Positions 1 to 8,343 are shown, counted from the first letter of the stretch. The stretch: DNA of 64,000 nucleotides from Gelidibacter gilvus (GCF_004115975.1 NZ_SDDZ01000001.1:434001-498000); one strand, 5' to 3'. Numbers and translations are program-made. Notes: generated from the sequence alone by a model not told the origin.

Positions 1-2
1 GC

Positions 3-464
3 CGTCTGTACGGATTTGAAGCTTATAAAGAGGGTGTGAATTATATCGCTTTAAACTTTCCAAATTCTGAAGAGGGCAAACGCGCTCAGGAAATCATGAA
101 AAACGTTATTCCTGCATTATCAGACAGGGAATTTAAAACAGATTCCATTGGCTCCAAATTCAATGTTCTGTACAAGTTTGAAAATACCAGCAATGAAGAT
201 TTAGATGCCTTTTTAAAGACATTGAATGATGAGGTCACCCAAATCCGATATTTCGATTTGAGCGTTTCCAAAGATGTTTATGATATTAACACTACTTTTA
301 TAGTGGTACATGGCCTAAAGAGTATTTACGGAGCAAGCGGATTTGCCGATTTGCTAAGAGAACGAAAAGCCAATATTACACGACCTTATATTGCCATTTC
401 ATCACCTAACTATGAAATTGTGCAAAGACATAAAAACCTCAAAGACTACCTAGAAAATCAATAA
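3..464 (+). CDS. sprE: C-terminal end of a large TPR-type gliding/T9SS protein (SprE/PorW-like), 5' truncated
   Basis: The reading frame is open from the first base of the window and ends with TAA at 462-464, so only about the last 153 residues are present. The visible part has no signal peptide or membrane segment and ends in an alpha/beta-like tail. Recognition rests on context and resemblance: in Flavobacteriaceae the SprE/PorW lipoprotein, a TPR protein needed for type IX secretion and gliding, precedes a bactofilin gene and the atp operon, as here. The TPR part lies outside the window, so the assignment is an inference. A different TPR protein remains possible. Confidence 0.6.
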   Translation, partial: RLYGFEAYKEGVNYIALNFPNSEEGKRAQEIMKNVIPALSDREFKTDSIGSKFNVLYKFENTSNEDLDAFLKTLNDEVTQIRYFDLSVSKDVYDINTTFIVVHGLKSIYGASGFADLLRERKANITRPYIAISSPNYEIVQRHKNLKDYLENQ

Positions 465-476
465 ACCACCAGAATT

Positions 477-920
477 ATGTTTACAGAAAAACCAAAAAAA
501 GGAAAAACAACCTCAGAATCAGTTAATCAACAAAACACTATAGCAAAAGGTACCACCATTACGGGTGATATCATTAGCGATGGCGATTTTAGAGTTGAAG
601 GAACCATATTGGGCAACGTTAAAACGCCCGGTAAAGTGGTTCTTGGAAAAACAGGAATTATTAACGGCACACTTAAGGGCGCCAATGCAGATATTGAAGG
701 GAAGTTTTCAGGAAAACTTATTCTTTCAGATACCTTATCATTAAAATCCTCAGCTTTTGTTGAAGGCGAAGTAGAAGTGGGCAAATTGGCCGTAGAGCCA
801 GGCGCTGCGTTCAATGCTACCTGTCTAATGAAAGGCACTCTCAAAGACCATAGCAATACAAATACTTCAAAAGCACCAGAAACCAATGCCAGAGCAACCG
901 AAAAAGGGCAACCCGCTTAA
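477..920 (+). CDS. Bactofilin (polymer-forming cytoskeletal protein)
   Basis: A 147-residue protein with a short polar N-terminus (about 1-25), then a repetitive Gly/Val/Ile-rich right-handed beta-helix core (about 26-115) in which small-residue turns recur every 16-18 residues, and a disordered polar tail. This is the plan of bactofilins (DUF583), which polymerise without nucleotide on the inner membrane and organise envelope or cell-shape machinery. It starts 12 nt after the upstream gene and its last 35 nt overlap the AtpZ-like gene in another frame, so the genes are probably co-transcribed. No membrane helix is seen. Family assignment is firm; the cellular role is inferred. Confidence 0.9.
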   Translation: MFTEKPKKGKTTSESVNQQNTIAKGTTITGDIISDGDFRVEGTILGNVKTPGKVVLGKTGIINGTLKGANADIEGKFSGKLILSDTLSLKSSAFVEGEVEVGKLAVEPGAAFNATCLMKGTLKDHSNTNTSKAPETNARATEKGQPA

Positions 921-1119
921 TAGCTATGCAAAATATTCTGGTATAGGCATCCAAATGTTTGCTATTATCGGAATTGGCAGCTTTATAGGCGTCAAGCTTG
1001 ACGACCATTACGGCAATGAAGGCAGTCTTTGGACCATTATATTGTCCTTAACGGCCACTATTGTGGCGGTGGTTTTTGTAATAAGACGTATTATTGCAAA
1101 TTCAAAAGACGATAATTAA
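886..1119 (+). CDS. AtpZ/AtpI-family small membrane protein
   Basis: A 77-residue protein with two predicted transmembrane helices (about 19-37 and 47-67), a Gly-rich first helix and a KLDD motif in the loop, typical of AtpZ/AtpI-like proteins encoded upstream of F0 genes. Family members are implicated in c-ring assembly or cation supply for the synthase. The ATG at 886 lies inside the bactofilin gene (35-nt overlap), suggesting translational coupling. The protein precedes a second membrane protein and atpB. Function is inferred from family and position. Confidence 0.8.
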   Translation: MPEQPKKGNPLNSYAKYSGIGIQMFAIIGIGSFIGVKLDDHYGNEGSLWTIILSLTATIVAVVFVIRRIIANSKDDN

Positions 1120-1147
1120 AGCCCATAACAAATAATCTATGGTTTTA

Positions 1148-1183
1148 TTCCCTTGTACATTGCGCTTGTCGAAATGAAGGGAA
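1148..1183. repeat. Hairpin with nested TTGTCGAAATGAAG-type repeat
   Basis: Arms TTCCC (1148-1152) and GGGAA (1179-1183) enclose a segment containing GCGCTTGTCGAAATGAAG. The same inner family appears inside the loops of hairpins at 34051-34091 and 40737-40777. The surrounding 1120-1317 gap holds no other recognisable feature. Confidence 0.6.
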
Positions 1184-1317
1184 GTGCTTGTCCCGTTTTT
1201 TGGTAGGACTTAAATTCCGTGTTGTAATATAAGTGCTATCTACCAACAGGCAGATGCATGCGTTTTTTGAAACACCGTGCGGAATAATCATAACATCCAA
1301 TAAATTTTCCTTATTTA

Positions 1318-1719
1318 ATGAATCCAACCTTTATAAAAAGACAAGTTAATTTCTTACTTCTCATCACTGTTTTAAGTTTAGTACTTTATGGTATGCATAG
1401 TTATTTGCTGACCTATTTTGGAACGGAACTGAAATTGTTTTTTCCCGTGTGGCACATTTATGTCTTTCATTTTGTCGTAACCACCTTGTTGTACACTGCG
1501 GTAAACTATAAGTTTTCAACTGGTAAAACGGATATTTTTATGTTGTTCATGATTTGTACCTTCATTAAAATGTTTCTGGCTATTTTGTTTTTGTTACCTA
1601 TCATATTATCAGATTTTGAGAAGAAACAACCCGACATTTTTAACTTCTTTATTCCTTATTTTATCTTTCTGGGCTTTGAGGTTTACTCCATTACAAAATT
1701 CCTCCAAAAAGCACCATAA
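1318..1719 (+). CDS. DUF6168-like four-helix membrane protein preceding atpB
   Basis: A 133-residue protein made almost entirely of four predicted membrane helices (about 10-30, 42-63, 73-95 and 106-127) with few conserved polar residues. Small proteins of this kind (DUF6168) are commonly encoded directly before atpB in Flavobacteriaceae, where they occupy the place of AtpI. No enzymatic motif is visible. The gene is separated from atpB by a strong promoter-like sequence, so it may be read both with the upstream genes and independently of the main operon. Role in ATP synthase assembly is only an inference. Confidence 0.7.
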   Translation: MNPTFIKRQVNFLLLITVLSLVLYGMHSYLLTYFGTELKLFFPVWHIYVFHFVVTTLLYTAVNYKFSTGKTDIFMLFMICTFIKMFLAILFLLPIILSDFEKKQPDIFNFFIPYFIFLGFEVYSITKFLQKAP

Positions 1720-1751
1720 AGACCCTAGGCTTAATATTGATAAAAAAGTGT

Positions 1752-1781
1752 TTGACATTTAACATAATGTACGTACATTTG
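1752..1781 (+). promoter_or_regulatory. Bacteroidota-type promoter of the atp operon
   Basis: TTG at 1752-1754, then 19 nt, then TACATTTG at 1774-1781, an exact match to the -7 consensus TAnnTTTG with a normal spacer. It lies 38 nt upstream of the atpB start. Confidence 0.75.
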
Positions 1782-1819
1782 CACGGAATTTAGAGCAAGG
1801 TATTTTTAAGCTATTTATA

Positions 1820-2905
1820 ATGACATTAAACACTTTAAGAGCCGTATTATTTTTAGTTTTTTCTGTAGCAATCACCAATTCTGGTTTTGCTTCACAAGAT
1901 AACGAAGATCAAGATGAAGGGTTCAATGCCACTGAGATGATTATGCATCACGTTAAAGATGCCCATGAATTTCATATTGTAGATTGGAATAATGAACCTA
2001 TAACTATTGCATTGCCAATCATTCTTTACACCGATAACGGCTTGGTTACGTTCATGTCAAGCGAATTTCATCACGATGATTCAGGATCGCAAATTGTTGA
2101 AAAAAATGGTGAGCGCTTTGTGAAATATCATGAAAAAATCTATCAATTGGGCTCTGGCGTTGATGCCTTGGCTTTTGATGAGGAAGAGCACCCAACAAAT
2201 GCCACTTTGCCACTAGATTTCTCCATTACCAAAAACGTCTTTATGATGTGGGTGTCAGTGCTTGTATTGTTCTTAATATTTATTTCTGCAGCAGGTAAAT
2301 ACAAAAAATCAAATAATTTCATACCAAGAGGCATTGCTTCCTTTGTTGAACCTTTAGTGATTTTCATTAGAGATGAGGTAGCTATCCCTATGATTGGTGA
2401 AAAGAAATACAGAAAATTCATGCCGTTCTTGTTGAGTGTGTTTTTCTTTATTTGGATCAATAATATTTTTGGATTGATTCCTATTTTAAACGGTGCCAAC
2501 GTGAGTGGTAATATTGCATTTACTTTGACTCTGGCCTTGTTCACCTTCTTTATTACCATGTTCAGTGGTAATAAAAATTACTGGAAGCATATTTTCTGGA
2601 TGCCAGGCGTTCCAGTGCCGATGAAACTATTCTTAGCACCGATTGAGCTTATTGGGATGTTTGTAAAACCATTTTCATTAACCATTCGTTTGTTTGCTAA
2701 CATTACGGCCGGACATATTATTATCTTATCGTTAATGTCTCTAATCTTTACCTTTCAAAGCATCGCTATTGCACCGGTATCGGTTGGGTTTTCATTGTTC
2801 ATTTTAATTATAGAAATTGTAGTTGTTGCAATTCAAGCATATATATTTACCGTGTTGTCTGCCTTGTATATAGGTATGGCCACTGCGGAAGAAGACAATC
2901 ATTAA
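1820..2905 (+). CDS. atpB: F0F1 ATP synthase subunit a
   Basis: A 361-residue protein forming the stator half-channels for proton entry and exit next to the c-ring. It has an N-terminal signal-like hydrophobic segment (about 8-25) and a long acidic, His-rich periplasmic extension (about 26-135) as in other Bacteroidota, followed by at least five membrane helices. The essential arginine is in the IRLFANITAGH motif (Arg about residue 290), and the C-terminal IQAYIFTVLSALY helix is conserved. It is the first gene behind its own promoter and is followed after 19 nt by atpE. Beta and epsilon genes are not in this cluster. Confidence 0.97.
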   Translation: MTLNTLRAVLFLVFSVAITNSGFASQDNEDQDEGFNATEMIMHHVKDAHEFHIVDWNNEPITIALPIILYTDNGLVTFMSSEFHHDDSGSQIVEKNGERFVKYHEKIYQLGSGVDALAFDEEEHPTNATLPLDFSITKNVFMMWVSVLVLFLIFISAAGKYKKSNNFIPRGIASFVEPLVIFIRDEVAIPMIGEKKYRKFMPFLLSVFFFIWINNIFGLIPILNGANVSGNIAFTLTLALFTFFITMFSGNKNYWKHIFWMPGVPVPMKLFLAPIELIGMFVKPFSLTIRLFANITAGHIIILSLMSLIFTFQSIAIAPVSVGFSLFILIIEIVVVAIQAYIFTVLSALYIGMATAEEDNH

Positions 2906-2924
2906 TTAATTTAAATTTTATATT

Positions 2925-3134
2925 ATGACTATTACAGGAATTGCAGCATTAGGAGCTGGTATGGCGGTTATTGGAGCAGCTATTGGAATTGGTAAAATTG
3001 GTGAAGCAGCTATGAATGCTATGGCTCGTCAACCAGAAATCCAAGGAAAACTTCAAACTTCAGCGCTTATCTTAGCGGCTTTCGTAGAGGCAGTAGCACT
3101 TTTTGGTGTTGTTGCGGCGATCATCGTTAGCTAG
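2925..3134 (+). CDS. atpE: F0F1 ATP synthase subunit c
   Basis: A 69-residue hairpin protein with two membrane helices joined by the ARQPE loop (residues 34-38); it oligomerises into the rotor ring. The ion-binding carboxylate is Glu55 in the FVEAVALFG segment. Aligned on the loop, the Na+ ligand positions of sodium-type rings are Ile22 and Ala56 here, so proton coupling is expected (inference from alignment by eye). A stable hairpin follows the stop codon, which may help raise c-subunit output relative to the downstream subunits. Confidence 0.97.
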   Translation: MTITGIAALGAGMAVIGAAIGIGKIGEAAMNAMARQPEIQGKLQTSALILAAFVEAVALFGVVAAIIVS

Positions 3135-3149
3135 GTAACTATTAAGAAG

Positions 3150-3187
3150 AACACAGAAATAACGGTTGGTTATTTCTGTGTTTTATT
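3150..3187 (+). terminator. Intercistronic hairpin after atpE (attenuator or mRNA stabiliser)
   Basis: Perfect 14-bp arms, 3150-3163 and 3169-3182 (AACACAGAAATAAC and its complement), with a 5-nt loop, followed by TTATT. It resembles an intrinsic terminator with a poor U-run. It lies within the operon, so partial termination or 3'-end protection of atpBE mRNA is likely. Confidence 0.65.
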
Positions 3188-3249
3188 ACACTTCGAAGTT
3201 GTAAGGTCGAAGAAAAAATTTAAATTATAAAAAATAAAACCTATTATAG

Positions 3250-3744
3250 ATGGATTTAATTACACCAGGGTTAGGACTTGTTTTTTGGTCACTCATTACT
3301 TTTTTCATTCTACTTGTAGTATTGAGAAAATTCGCATGGAAACCAATTTTAGGAGCTGTAGATGAACGTGAGAACGGCATTAAGAATGCTTTGGAAGCGG
3401 CTGATAAAGCGCGCAAGGAAATGGAGAATCTTAAGGCTGATAACGAACGTATCCTTAACGAAGCACGTGCTGAGCGTGAAGCTATGTTAAAAGATGCGCG
3501 TGATATCAAAAACAAGATGGTCAATGATGCCAAAGAAGAAGCACAGGAACAGGCCACTAAAATGATCGCTCAAGCTCAAGAAGCTATTGAAAACGAAAAG
3601 AGATCGGCTATGGCTGAACTTAAAAATCACGTGGCAAGCTTATCTATTGAGATTGCTGAAAAAGTAGTACGTGAAGAATTATCCAACAAAGGCAGACAAT
3701 TAGAATTGGTCGAGGCTATGTTAGGTGATGCAAAATTGAATTAA
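3250..3744 (+). CDS. atpF: F0F1 ATP synthase subunit b
   Basis: A 164-residue stator subunit with one N-terminal membrane helix (about 8-27) followed by a long, highly charged amphipathic helix (about 35-150, rich in Lys, Glu and Ala) that dimerises as the peripheral stalk and reaches the delta subunit. The length is normal for the family. It is preceded by the atpE hairpin and followed by a short hairpin repeat before atpH. Assignment from sequence form and operon position is secure. Confidence 0.95.
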   Translation: MDLITPGLGLVFWSLITFFILLVVLRKFAWKPILGAVDERENGIKNALEAADKARKEMENLKADNERILNEARAEREAMLKDARDIKNKMVNDAKEEAQEQATKMIAQAQEAIENEKRSAMAELKNHVASLSIEIAEKVVREELSNKGRQLELVEAMLGDAKLN

Positions 3745-3769
3745 GAGATTAAGTATAATTAAATAAGAT

Positions 3770-3785
3770 CCCTGCCTTCGCAGGG
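3770..3785. repeat. CCTGCCTTCGCAGG hairpin repeat between atpF and atpH
   Basis: Perfect palindromic arms CCCTGC/GCAGGG around a 4-nt loop, a member of the same family as the hairpins at 7285, 31566-32377, 33006 and 62676. It lies 6 nt before the atpH start codon, so it may affect atpH translation. Confidence 0.75.
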
Positions 3786-3791
3786 AGTAAT

Positions 3792-4328
3792 ATGGCACAA
3801 AGAAGAACAGCAATACGTTACGCAAAAGCAGTTTTGGAGCTGGCTAAAGACCAAAAGTCGGCAGAGCTTGTCAATGCTGATATGAAGTCCATTGCTAATG
3901 CTGTAGAAGCAAGTACAGAATTAAAAGACATGCTTTTGAGTGCTGTAATACCTGCTGCAACAAAAAAATCGGCGTTATTGGCAATTTTCAAGGACCTTAA
4001 CAAATTAAGCTCAAGTCTGATTGATACTTTAATTACCAACAAACGAATTAATATATTGGGTGAAGTAGCGCAAAAGTATACAGAGCTATTTAATGAAAGT
4101 CAAGGCAAGCAAGTAGCAAAAGTTACTTCGGCGGTGCCATTAACTGAAGCGCTTCAAGCTAAAGTATTGGCGAAAGTAAAAGAGCTCACCGGGAAGGAAG
4201 CAGAAGTTGTAAACATTGTCGACGAATCCATTTTGGGTGGCTTCATTTTGCGTGTTGGAGATATTCAGTACGATGCAAGTATTTCGAACAAATTAAATAA
4301 GTTAAAAAGAGAATTTACATTAAACTAA
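3792..4328 (+). CDS. atpH: F0F1 ATP synthase subunit delta
   Basis: A 178-residue soluble protein that links the b-subunit stalk to the top of the alpha3beta3 head. The N-terminus (RRTAIRYAKAVLELA) is the conserved six-helix-bundle start, and the C-terminal part includes the family signature ILGGFILRVGDIQYDASI near residues 147-164. Length and order (b, delta, alpha, gamma) are standard. The start codon directly follows a hairpin repeat, an unusual position that could tune translation. Confidence 0.95.
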   Translation: MAQRRTAIRYAKAVLELAKDQKSAELVNADMKSIANAVEASTELKDMLLSAVIPAATKKSALLAIFKDLNKLSSSLIDTLITNKRINILGEVAQKYTELFNESQGKQVAKVTSAVPLTEALQAKVLAKVKELTGKEAEVVNIVDESILGGFILRVGDIQYDASISNKLNKLKREFTLN

Positions 4329-4347
4329 AAGTTTTATTGATTTGTCA

Positions 4348-4367
4348 CACTGAGCGCAGTCGAAGTG
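4348..4367. repeat. CACTGAGCGCAGTCGAAGTG intergenic repeat
   Basis: An imperfect palindrome (CACT...AGTG) in the 76-nt gap between atpH and atpA. It is related to the TGAGCxTGTCGAAATGAAG family found elsewhere in the window. Confidence 0.6.
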
Positions 4368-4404
4368 GTACAAGAAAATCAATGGAAATAATATCTAATA
4401 GAAA

Positions 4405-5985
4405 ATGGCAGAAGTAAAACCAGCTGAAATTTCAGCAATCTTAAAGCAACAATTGTCAGGATTTGAAGCTAGCGCTTCATTGGACGAAGTAGGAACAGTT
4501 TTGACTGTTGGAGATGGTATTGCCCGTGTTTACGGCTTAGCAAACGTTCAATATGGCGAATTGGTTGAATTTGCAGATGGTCTTGAAGGCATCGTACTGA
4601 ATCTTGAAGAAGATAACGTAGGTGTCGTATTGTTGGGACCTTCAGTGGGTGTCAGCGAAGGCTCTATTGTAAAACGTACAGAACGTATTGCTTCCCTAAA
4701 AGTTGGTGAAGAAATCGTAGGACGTGTTGTTGATACTTTAGGAACTCCAATTGACGGAAAAGGTCCTATTGGTGGAACGCTTTATGAAATGCCATTAGAA
4801 CGTAAAGCTCCTGGGGTTATTTACCGTGAACCGGTAACTGAACCATTACAAACAGGTATCAAATCTATTGATGCCATGATTCCTGTAGGTAGAGGACAAC
4901 GTGAGTTGGTTATTGGTGACCGTCAAACTGGTAAAACAGCAGTTTGTATTGATACCATTATCAACCAAAAAGAATTTTTTGATGCAGGTGAGCCTGTATA
5001 TTGCATCTATGTAGCCGTTGGACAAAAAGCGTCAACAGTTGCTTTAATTGCAAAAACATTAGAAGAAAAAGGAGCAATGGCTTACACAACAATTGTTGCG
5101 GCCAATGCATCGGATCCTGCTGCAATGCAAGTATATGCGCCATTTGCTGGTGCTGCAATTGGTGAGTATTTTAGAGATACTGGCCGTCCTGCATTGATTG
5201 TTTTTGATGACTTATCAAAACAAGCAGTAGCCTACCGTGAAATTTCGTTATTGTTACGTCGTCCACCGGGACGTGAGGCGTATCCAGGTGACGTTTTCTA
5301 CCTTCACTCAAGATTATTGGAGCGTTCTGCAAAAATCATCAATAATGATGCTATTGCTAGAGAAATGAACGATTTGCCAGATGTGTTGAAACCAATCGTA
5401 AAAGGTGGTGGCTCATTAACGGCATTGCCTATTATTGAAACACAAGCAGGTGACGTATCGGCATATATTCCTACCAACGTAATTTCTATTACTGACGGAC
5501 AGATTTTCTTGGATGGTGACTTGTTTAACTCTGGGGTTCGTCCAGCAATTAACGTGGGTATTTCAGTATCTCGTGTTGGTGGTAACGCACAGATTAAATC
5601 CATGAAAAAAGTAGCTGGAACCTTAAAATTAGACCAAGCACAATTCCGTGAACTGGAAGCGTTTGCTAAGTTTGGTTCTGACCTTGATGCGGTAACCTTG
5701 AACATTATTGAAAAAGGAAGACGTAACGTTGAGATCTTGAAACAAGCTCAAAACGATCCCTTTAAAGTTGAAGATCAAGTGGCCATCATTTACGCCGGAT
5801 CTAAAAACTTATTGAGAGATGTTCCTGTAGAGAAAGTAAAAGAATTTGAACGTGATTACTTAGAATTCTTAAGAGGTAAGCACAGTGATACACTTGCAGC
5901 CTTAAAGGCAGGAAAACTTACGGATGAGATAACTGATACATTGGCAGCAGTGGCTAAGGAATTATCGGCGAAGTATAGAAAATAA
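4405..5985 (+). CDS. atpA: F0F1 ATP synthase subunit alpha
   Basis: A 526-residue regulatory nucleotide-binding subunit of the F1 head. It has the N-terminal beta-barrel (about 25-95), the P-loop GDRQTGKT at residues 171-178, the [20 protein letters not shown] catalytic-interface segment near 280-300, and the [18 protein letters not shown] region. Length and motifs are normal. It is followed by a 430-nt inserted segment before atpG; the usual spacing is a few tens of bases, so the insertion could change the alpha/gamma expression ratio. Confidence 0.98.
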   Translation: MAEVKPAEISAILKQQLSGFEASASLDEVGTVLTVGDGIARVYGLANVQYGELVEFADGLEGIVLNLEEDNVGVVLLGPSVGVSEGSIVKRTERIASLKVGEEIVGRVVDTLGTPIDGKGPIGGTLYEMPLERKAPGVIYREPVTEPLQTGIKSIDAMIPVGRGQRELVIGDRQTGKTAVCIDTIINQKEFFDAGEPVYCIYVAVGQKASTVALIAKTLEEKGAMAYTTIVAANASDPAAMQVYAPFAGAAIGEYFRDTGRPALIVFDDLSKQAVAYREISLLLRRPPGREAYPGDVFYLHSRLLERSAKIINNDAIAREMNDLPDVLKPIVKGGGSLTALPIIETQAGDVSAYIPTNVISITDGQIFLDGDLFNSGVRPAINVGISVSRVGGNAQIKSMKKVAGTLKLDQAQFRELEAFAKFGSDLDAVTLNIIEKGRRNVEILKQAQNDPFKVEDQVAIIYAGSKNLLRDVPVEKVKEFERDYLEFLRGKHSDTLAALKAGKLTDEITDTLAAVAKELSAKYRK

Positions 5986-5987
5986 AA

Positions 5988-6411
5988 AGTTATGAGTTTA
6001 GAGTTATGAGTTCAGAGTTAATAATCTCGAATAAAGAATTCATAACTCCACACTCATAACTTGAAAAAAGATGTCATTAGATAGCAGTCCAATTCGCATG
6101 CGAGATTGTTCTTTTTACTGATAAATTAAAACAAAACAAAGACTTTGAGTTAGCATCTCAAATATTAAAGAGTGGAACAAGTATTGGTGCCAATACAAGA
6201 GAAGCTCAAAGAGGTGTAAGTACAAAGGATTTTAAAAATAAATTTGGAATAGCCCTTAAAGAGGCTGACGAAACCAAATATTGGTTGGAAATTCTTGAAG
6301 CAACAGGAAGAGACGTACCAAAAGACCTGAAGGATAAGTGTGAAGAGTTAATTAGAATTTTAGTAGCTATAATTAAAAACTCATAACTCTGCACTGATAA
6401 CTCATAACTTG
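5988..6411. mobile_element. Putative inserted element with AGTTATGAG/CTCATAACT flanking repeats between atpA and atpG
   Basis: The insert begins with AAGTTATGAG and further degenerate copies (5988-6061, itself ending CTCATAACTT) and ends with several CTCATAACT-type copies (6382-6411). The sequence ACTCATAACTTGAAAAA occurs on both sides of the enclosed gene. Such repeats are common around four-helix-bundle genes in Flavobacteriia (recollection, not verified here). Boundaries are approximate. Confidence 0.5.
6062..6386 (+). pseudogene. Degenerate four-helix-bundle protein gene (23S rRNA IVS / Avd-like family)
   Basis: About 100 codons ending at TAA 6384-6386 encode the family's hallmarks: QFACEIV, then LKSGTSIGANTREAQRG, then IALKEADETKYWLEIL. 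This family (TIGR02436, S23-like) is known from 23S rRNA intervening sequences and resembles the Avd protein of retroelements. The N-terminus is broken. A KKDVIR start is read in one frame from 6061, and QFACEIV continues in another frame from 6090, with stop codons between, so at least one frameshift separates them and no start codon is in frame. It was probably inserted into the atp operon and then decayed. Confidence 0.7.
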
Positions 6412-6415
6412 AAAA

Positions 6416-7276
6416 ATGGCAAACTTAAAAGAAATACGTAACAGAATTACATCGGTGTCTTCCACGATGCAGATTACCAGTGCCATGAAAATGGTATCTG
6501 CTGCAAAGTTGAAGAAAGCGCAAGATGCGATTACTGCTATGCGTCCGTATTCTGATAAATTAACGGAACTATTACAAACCTTAAGCGCGACTTTAGATGC
6601 AGATTCTGGAAGTGAATTTGCAGAACAGCGTGATGTCCAAAATGTAACTTTGGTGTCCGTAACTTCCAATAGAGGTTTGGCAGGGGCATTTAACTCAAAT
6701 ATTATCAAAGAAACCAATCGTTTGATAAAAGAAGAATATGCCGGTAAAAATGTTTCTGTTTTTGCAATAGGAAAAAAAACCAGCGATGCTTTTAAGAAAG
6801 GTGATCGAGTGATTGCCAATAAAAGCGATGTTTTTGACGATTTGACCTTTGACAACGTTGCAGAGATAGCAGACTTGTTGATGGAACATTTCTTGACTGA
6901 AAAAACGGATAAAATTGTTTTAGTGTATAACAAGTTTAAGAACGCCGCAACTCAAGAGATCATGAGCGAACAGTTTTTACCAATTGTTCCGATCGAAGGT
7001 GATGAGGAAATTGACACCGATTATATCTTTGAACCTTCAAAAGCAGAAATCGTTAAAGAATTAATTCCTAAATCTTTGAAGACACAGCTTTATAAAGCCC
7101 TTAGAGACTCTTTCGCTTCAGAACATGGCGCGCGTATGACTGCAATGCATAAAGCAACAGATAACGCCACAGAATTGAGAGATCAGCTTAAGTTGACCTA
7201 TAACAAAGCACGTCAAGCTGCCATTACTAATGAAATCTTAGAGATTGTTGGTGGAGCGGAAGCGCTTAATAACTAA
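6416..7276 (+). CDS. atpG: F0F1 ATP synthase subunit gamma
   Basis: A 286-residue central rotor shaft of F1. The N-terminal helix (ANLKEIRNRITSVSSTMQIT) and C-terminal helix (residues about 230-284, with RMTAMHKATDNATELRDQ) form the coiled coil that turns inside the alpha3beta3 head, and an alpha/beta domain lies between. Length is normal. It is the last atp gene in the cluster and is followed by a hairpin repeat and a strong terminator. Subunits beta and epsilon must be encoded elsewhere, as is usual in Bacteroidota. Confidence 0.97.
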   Translation: MANLKEIRNRITSVSSTMQITSAMKMVSAAKLKKAQDAITAMRPYSDKLTELLQTLSATLDADSGSEFAEQRDVQNVTLVSVTSNRGLAGAFNSNIIKETNRLIKEEYAGKNVSVFAIGKKTSDAFKKGDRVIANKSDVFDDLTFDNVAEIADLLMEHFLTEKTDKIVLVYNKFKNAATQEIMSEQFLPIVPIEGDEEIDTDYIFEPSKAEIVKELIPKSLKTQLYKALRDSFASEHGARMTAMHKATDNATELRDQLKLTYNKARQAAITNEILEIVGGAEALNN

Positions 7277-7284
7277 ATAACAAA

Positions 7285-7302
7285 TTCCTGCGAAGGCAGG
7301 AA
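7285..7302. repeat. TTCCTGCGAAGGCAGGAA hairpin repeat
   Basis: Palindrome with 7-bp arms and a 4-nt loop followed by TCTCAT, identical in core to the copies in the 31.6-32.4 kb array. Confidence 0.85.
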
Positions 7303-7313
7303 TCTCATATTGA

Positions 7314-7348
7314 AAAGCCTCACCCTCCAAAGTGAGGCTTTATTTTTG
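7314..7348 (+). terminator. Intrinsic terminator of the atp operon
   Basis: Arms AAAGCCTCAC (7314-7323) and GTGAGGCTTT (7332-7341) with an 8-nt loop, followed by ATTTTTG. Confidence 0.85.
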
Positions 7349-7353
7349 TTCCA

Positions 7354-7416
7354 TTACCGCCACAGAATTGAGCGATCAGCTCAAGTCCAGCTACAACAAA
7401 AACCTACAACAAAGCC
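7354..7416 (+). pseudogene. Vestigial copy of the atpG 3' end downstream of the terminator
   Basis: ACCGCCACAGAATTGAGCGA and the bases after it match atpG 7162-7223 with scattered differences and translate as TATELSDQLKSSYNK against atpG NATELRDQLKLTYNK. It then diverges, so it is a short remnant, not a gene. Confidence 0.65.
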
Positions 7417-7497
7417 TTTTTTCGCCCCCCAAAAAACTTTCCATGTAACATTTTAATGATTTTGTATCTAAAGGGAAAATCATTTAAAATCTCTATC

Positions 7498-8340
7498 ATG
7501 AAAACAATTAAAAACTATGTATTTGCAATTATCGGCCTGGTCAGTTTCTCAGTTTCTGCCCAAAACAAAACTTTTGAAGTTGCTATTGTAGGAACAGGCG
7601 ATCCCATTTTGTTCTTTCCAGGATTTACATGTCCTGGCGAGGTGTGGGAGGATGTAGTTAAGGAATTATCCAAAAACCATACCTGTCATGTCTTCACGTT
7701 TGCTGGATTCGGAACGGTGCCAGCCATTGAAAAACCGTGGTTACCTAAGATTAAAGAAGGTATCTCACAATACATTTCGGAAAATCAATTGGAAAATGCT
7801 ACCATTGTAGGGCATAGTTTGGGCGGTACATTAGGCCTATGGCTAGCTTCTGATAGTCGCTTTGATTTTAAAGAAATAATTGTTGTGGATGCGTTAGCCT
7901 CCACCGGTGCTTTAATGATCCCTAATTTTGATAGTGAAACCATCGTGTATGACAATCCTTTCAATCAAAGTTTACTGACTATGGATGATGACAACTTTGA
8001 AATCATGGCAACGCAAATGGCCTCCGGAATGGCTTTAAATAAGGACAAGCATGACCAAATTAGATCATGGATTTTACAAACCGATCGTGAAACCTATGTT
8101 TACGGGTTCACCGATTTGCTTAAATTAGATTTAAGAGAAACTATCTCCAAAATTACAGTTCCAGTAACTATTTTGGCGGCCACCCAACCTTATGGAGAGG
8201 CAGCAGTTAGGACCATTTATGAGGAGCAATATAAAAACCTTAAAACGTATACCATTAAATATGCGCCTGATGCTGCACATTTCATCATGTACGATCAACC
8301 AGATTGGCTATTAAAAAACATCTCGGAAGCACTGCAGTAA
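7498..8340 (+). CDS. Exported alpha/beta hydrolase
   Basis: About 280 residues from the ATG at 7498, chosen over an earlier in-frame ATG (7456) because it places a clean signal peptide (KNYVFAIIGLVSFSVSAQ) at the N-terminus. The alpha/beta hydrolase signature VGHSLGG gives the nucleophile Ser107, and the DAAHFIMYD segment gives a likely catalytic His261; the acid probably lies in the loop after TVPVTILAAT. The substrate is unknown; an esterase or lactonase-type activity in the periplasm is plausible. It starts an operon: the stop is 3 nt before an ECF sigma factor, so it may be a target or sensor partner of that regulator. Confidence 0.75.
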   Translation: MKTIKNYVFAIIGLVSFSVSAQNKTFEVAIVGTGDPILFFPGFTCPGEVWEDVVKELSKNHTCHVFTFAGFGTVPAIEKPWLPKIKEGISQYISENQLENATIVGHSLGGTLGLWLASDSRFDFKEIIVVDALASTGALMIPNFDSETIVYDNPFNQSLLTMDDDNFEIMATQMASGMALNKDKHDQIRSWILQTDRETYVYGFTDLLKLDLRETISKITVPVTILAATQPYGEAAVRTIYEEQYKNLKTYTIKYAPDAAHFIMYDQPDWLLKNISEALQ

Positions 8341-8343
8341 CCA

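Noticed and set aside
2925-3134. Sodium-driven ATP synthase
   Set aside because: Aligned on the ARQPE loop, the Na+ ligand positions are Ile22 and Ala56; only the carboxylate Glu55 is present.
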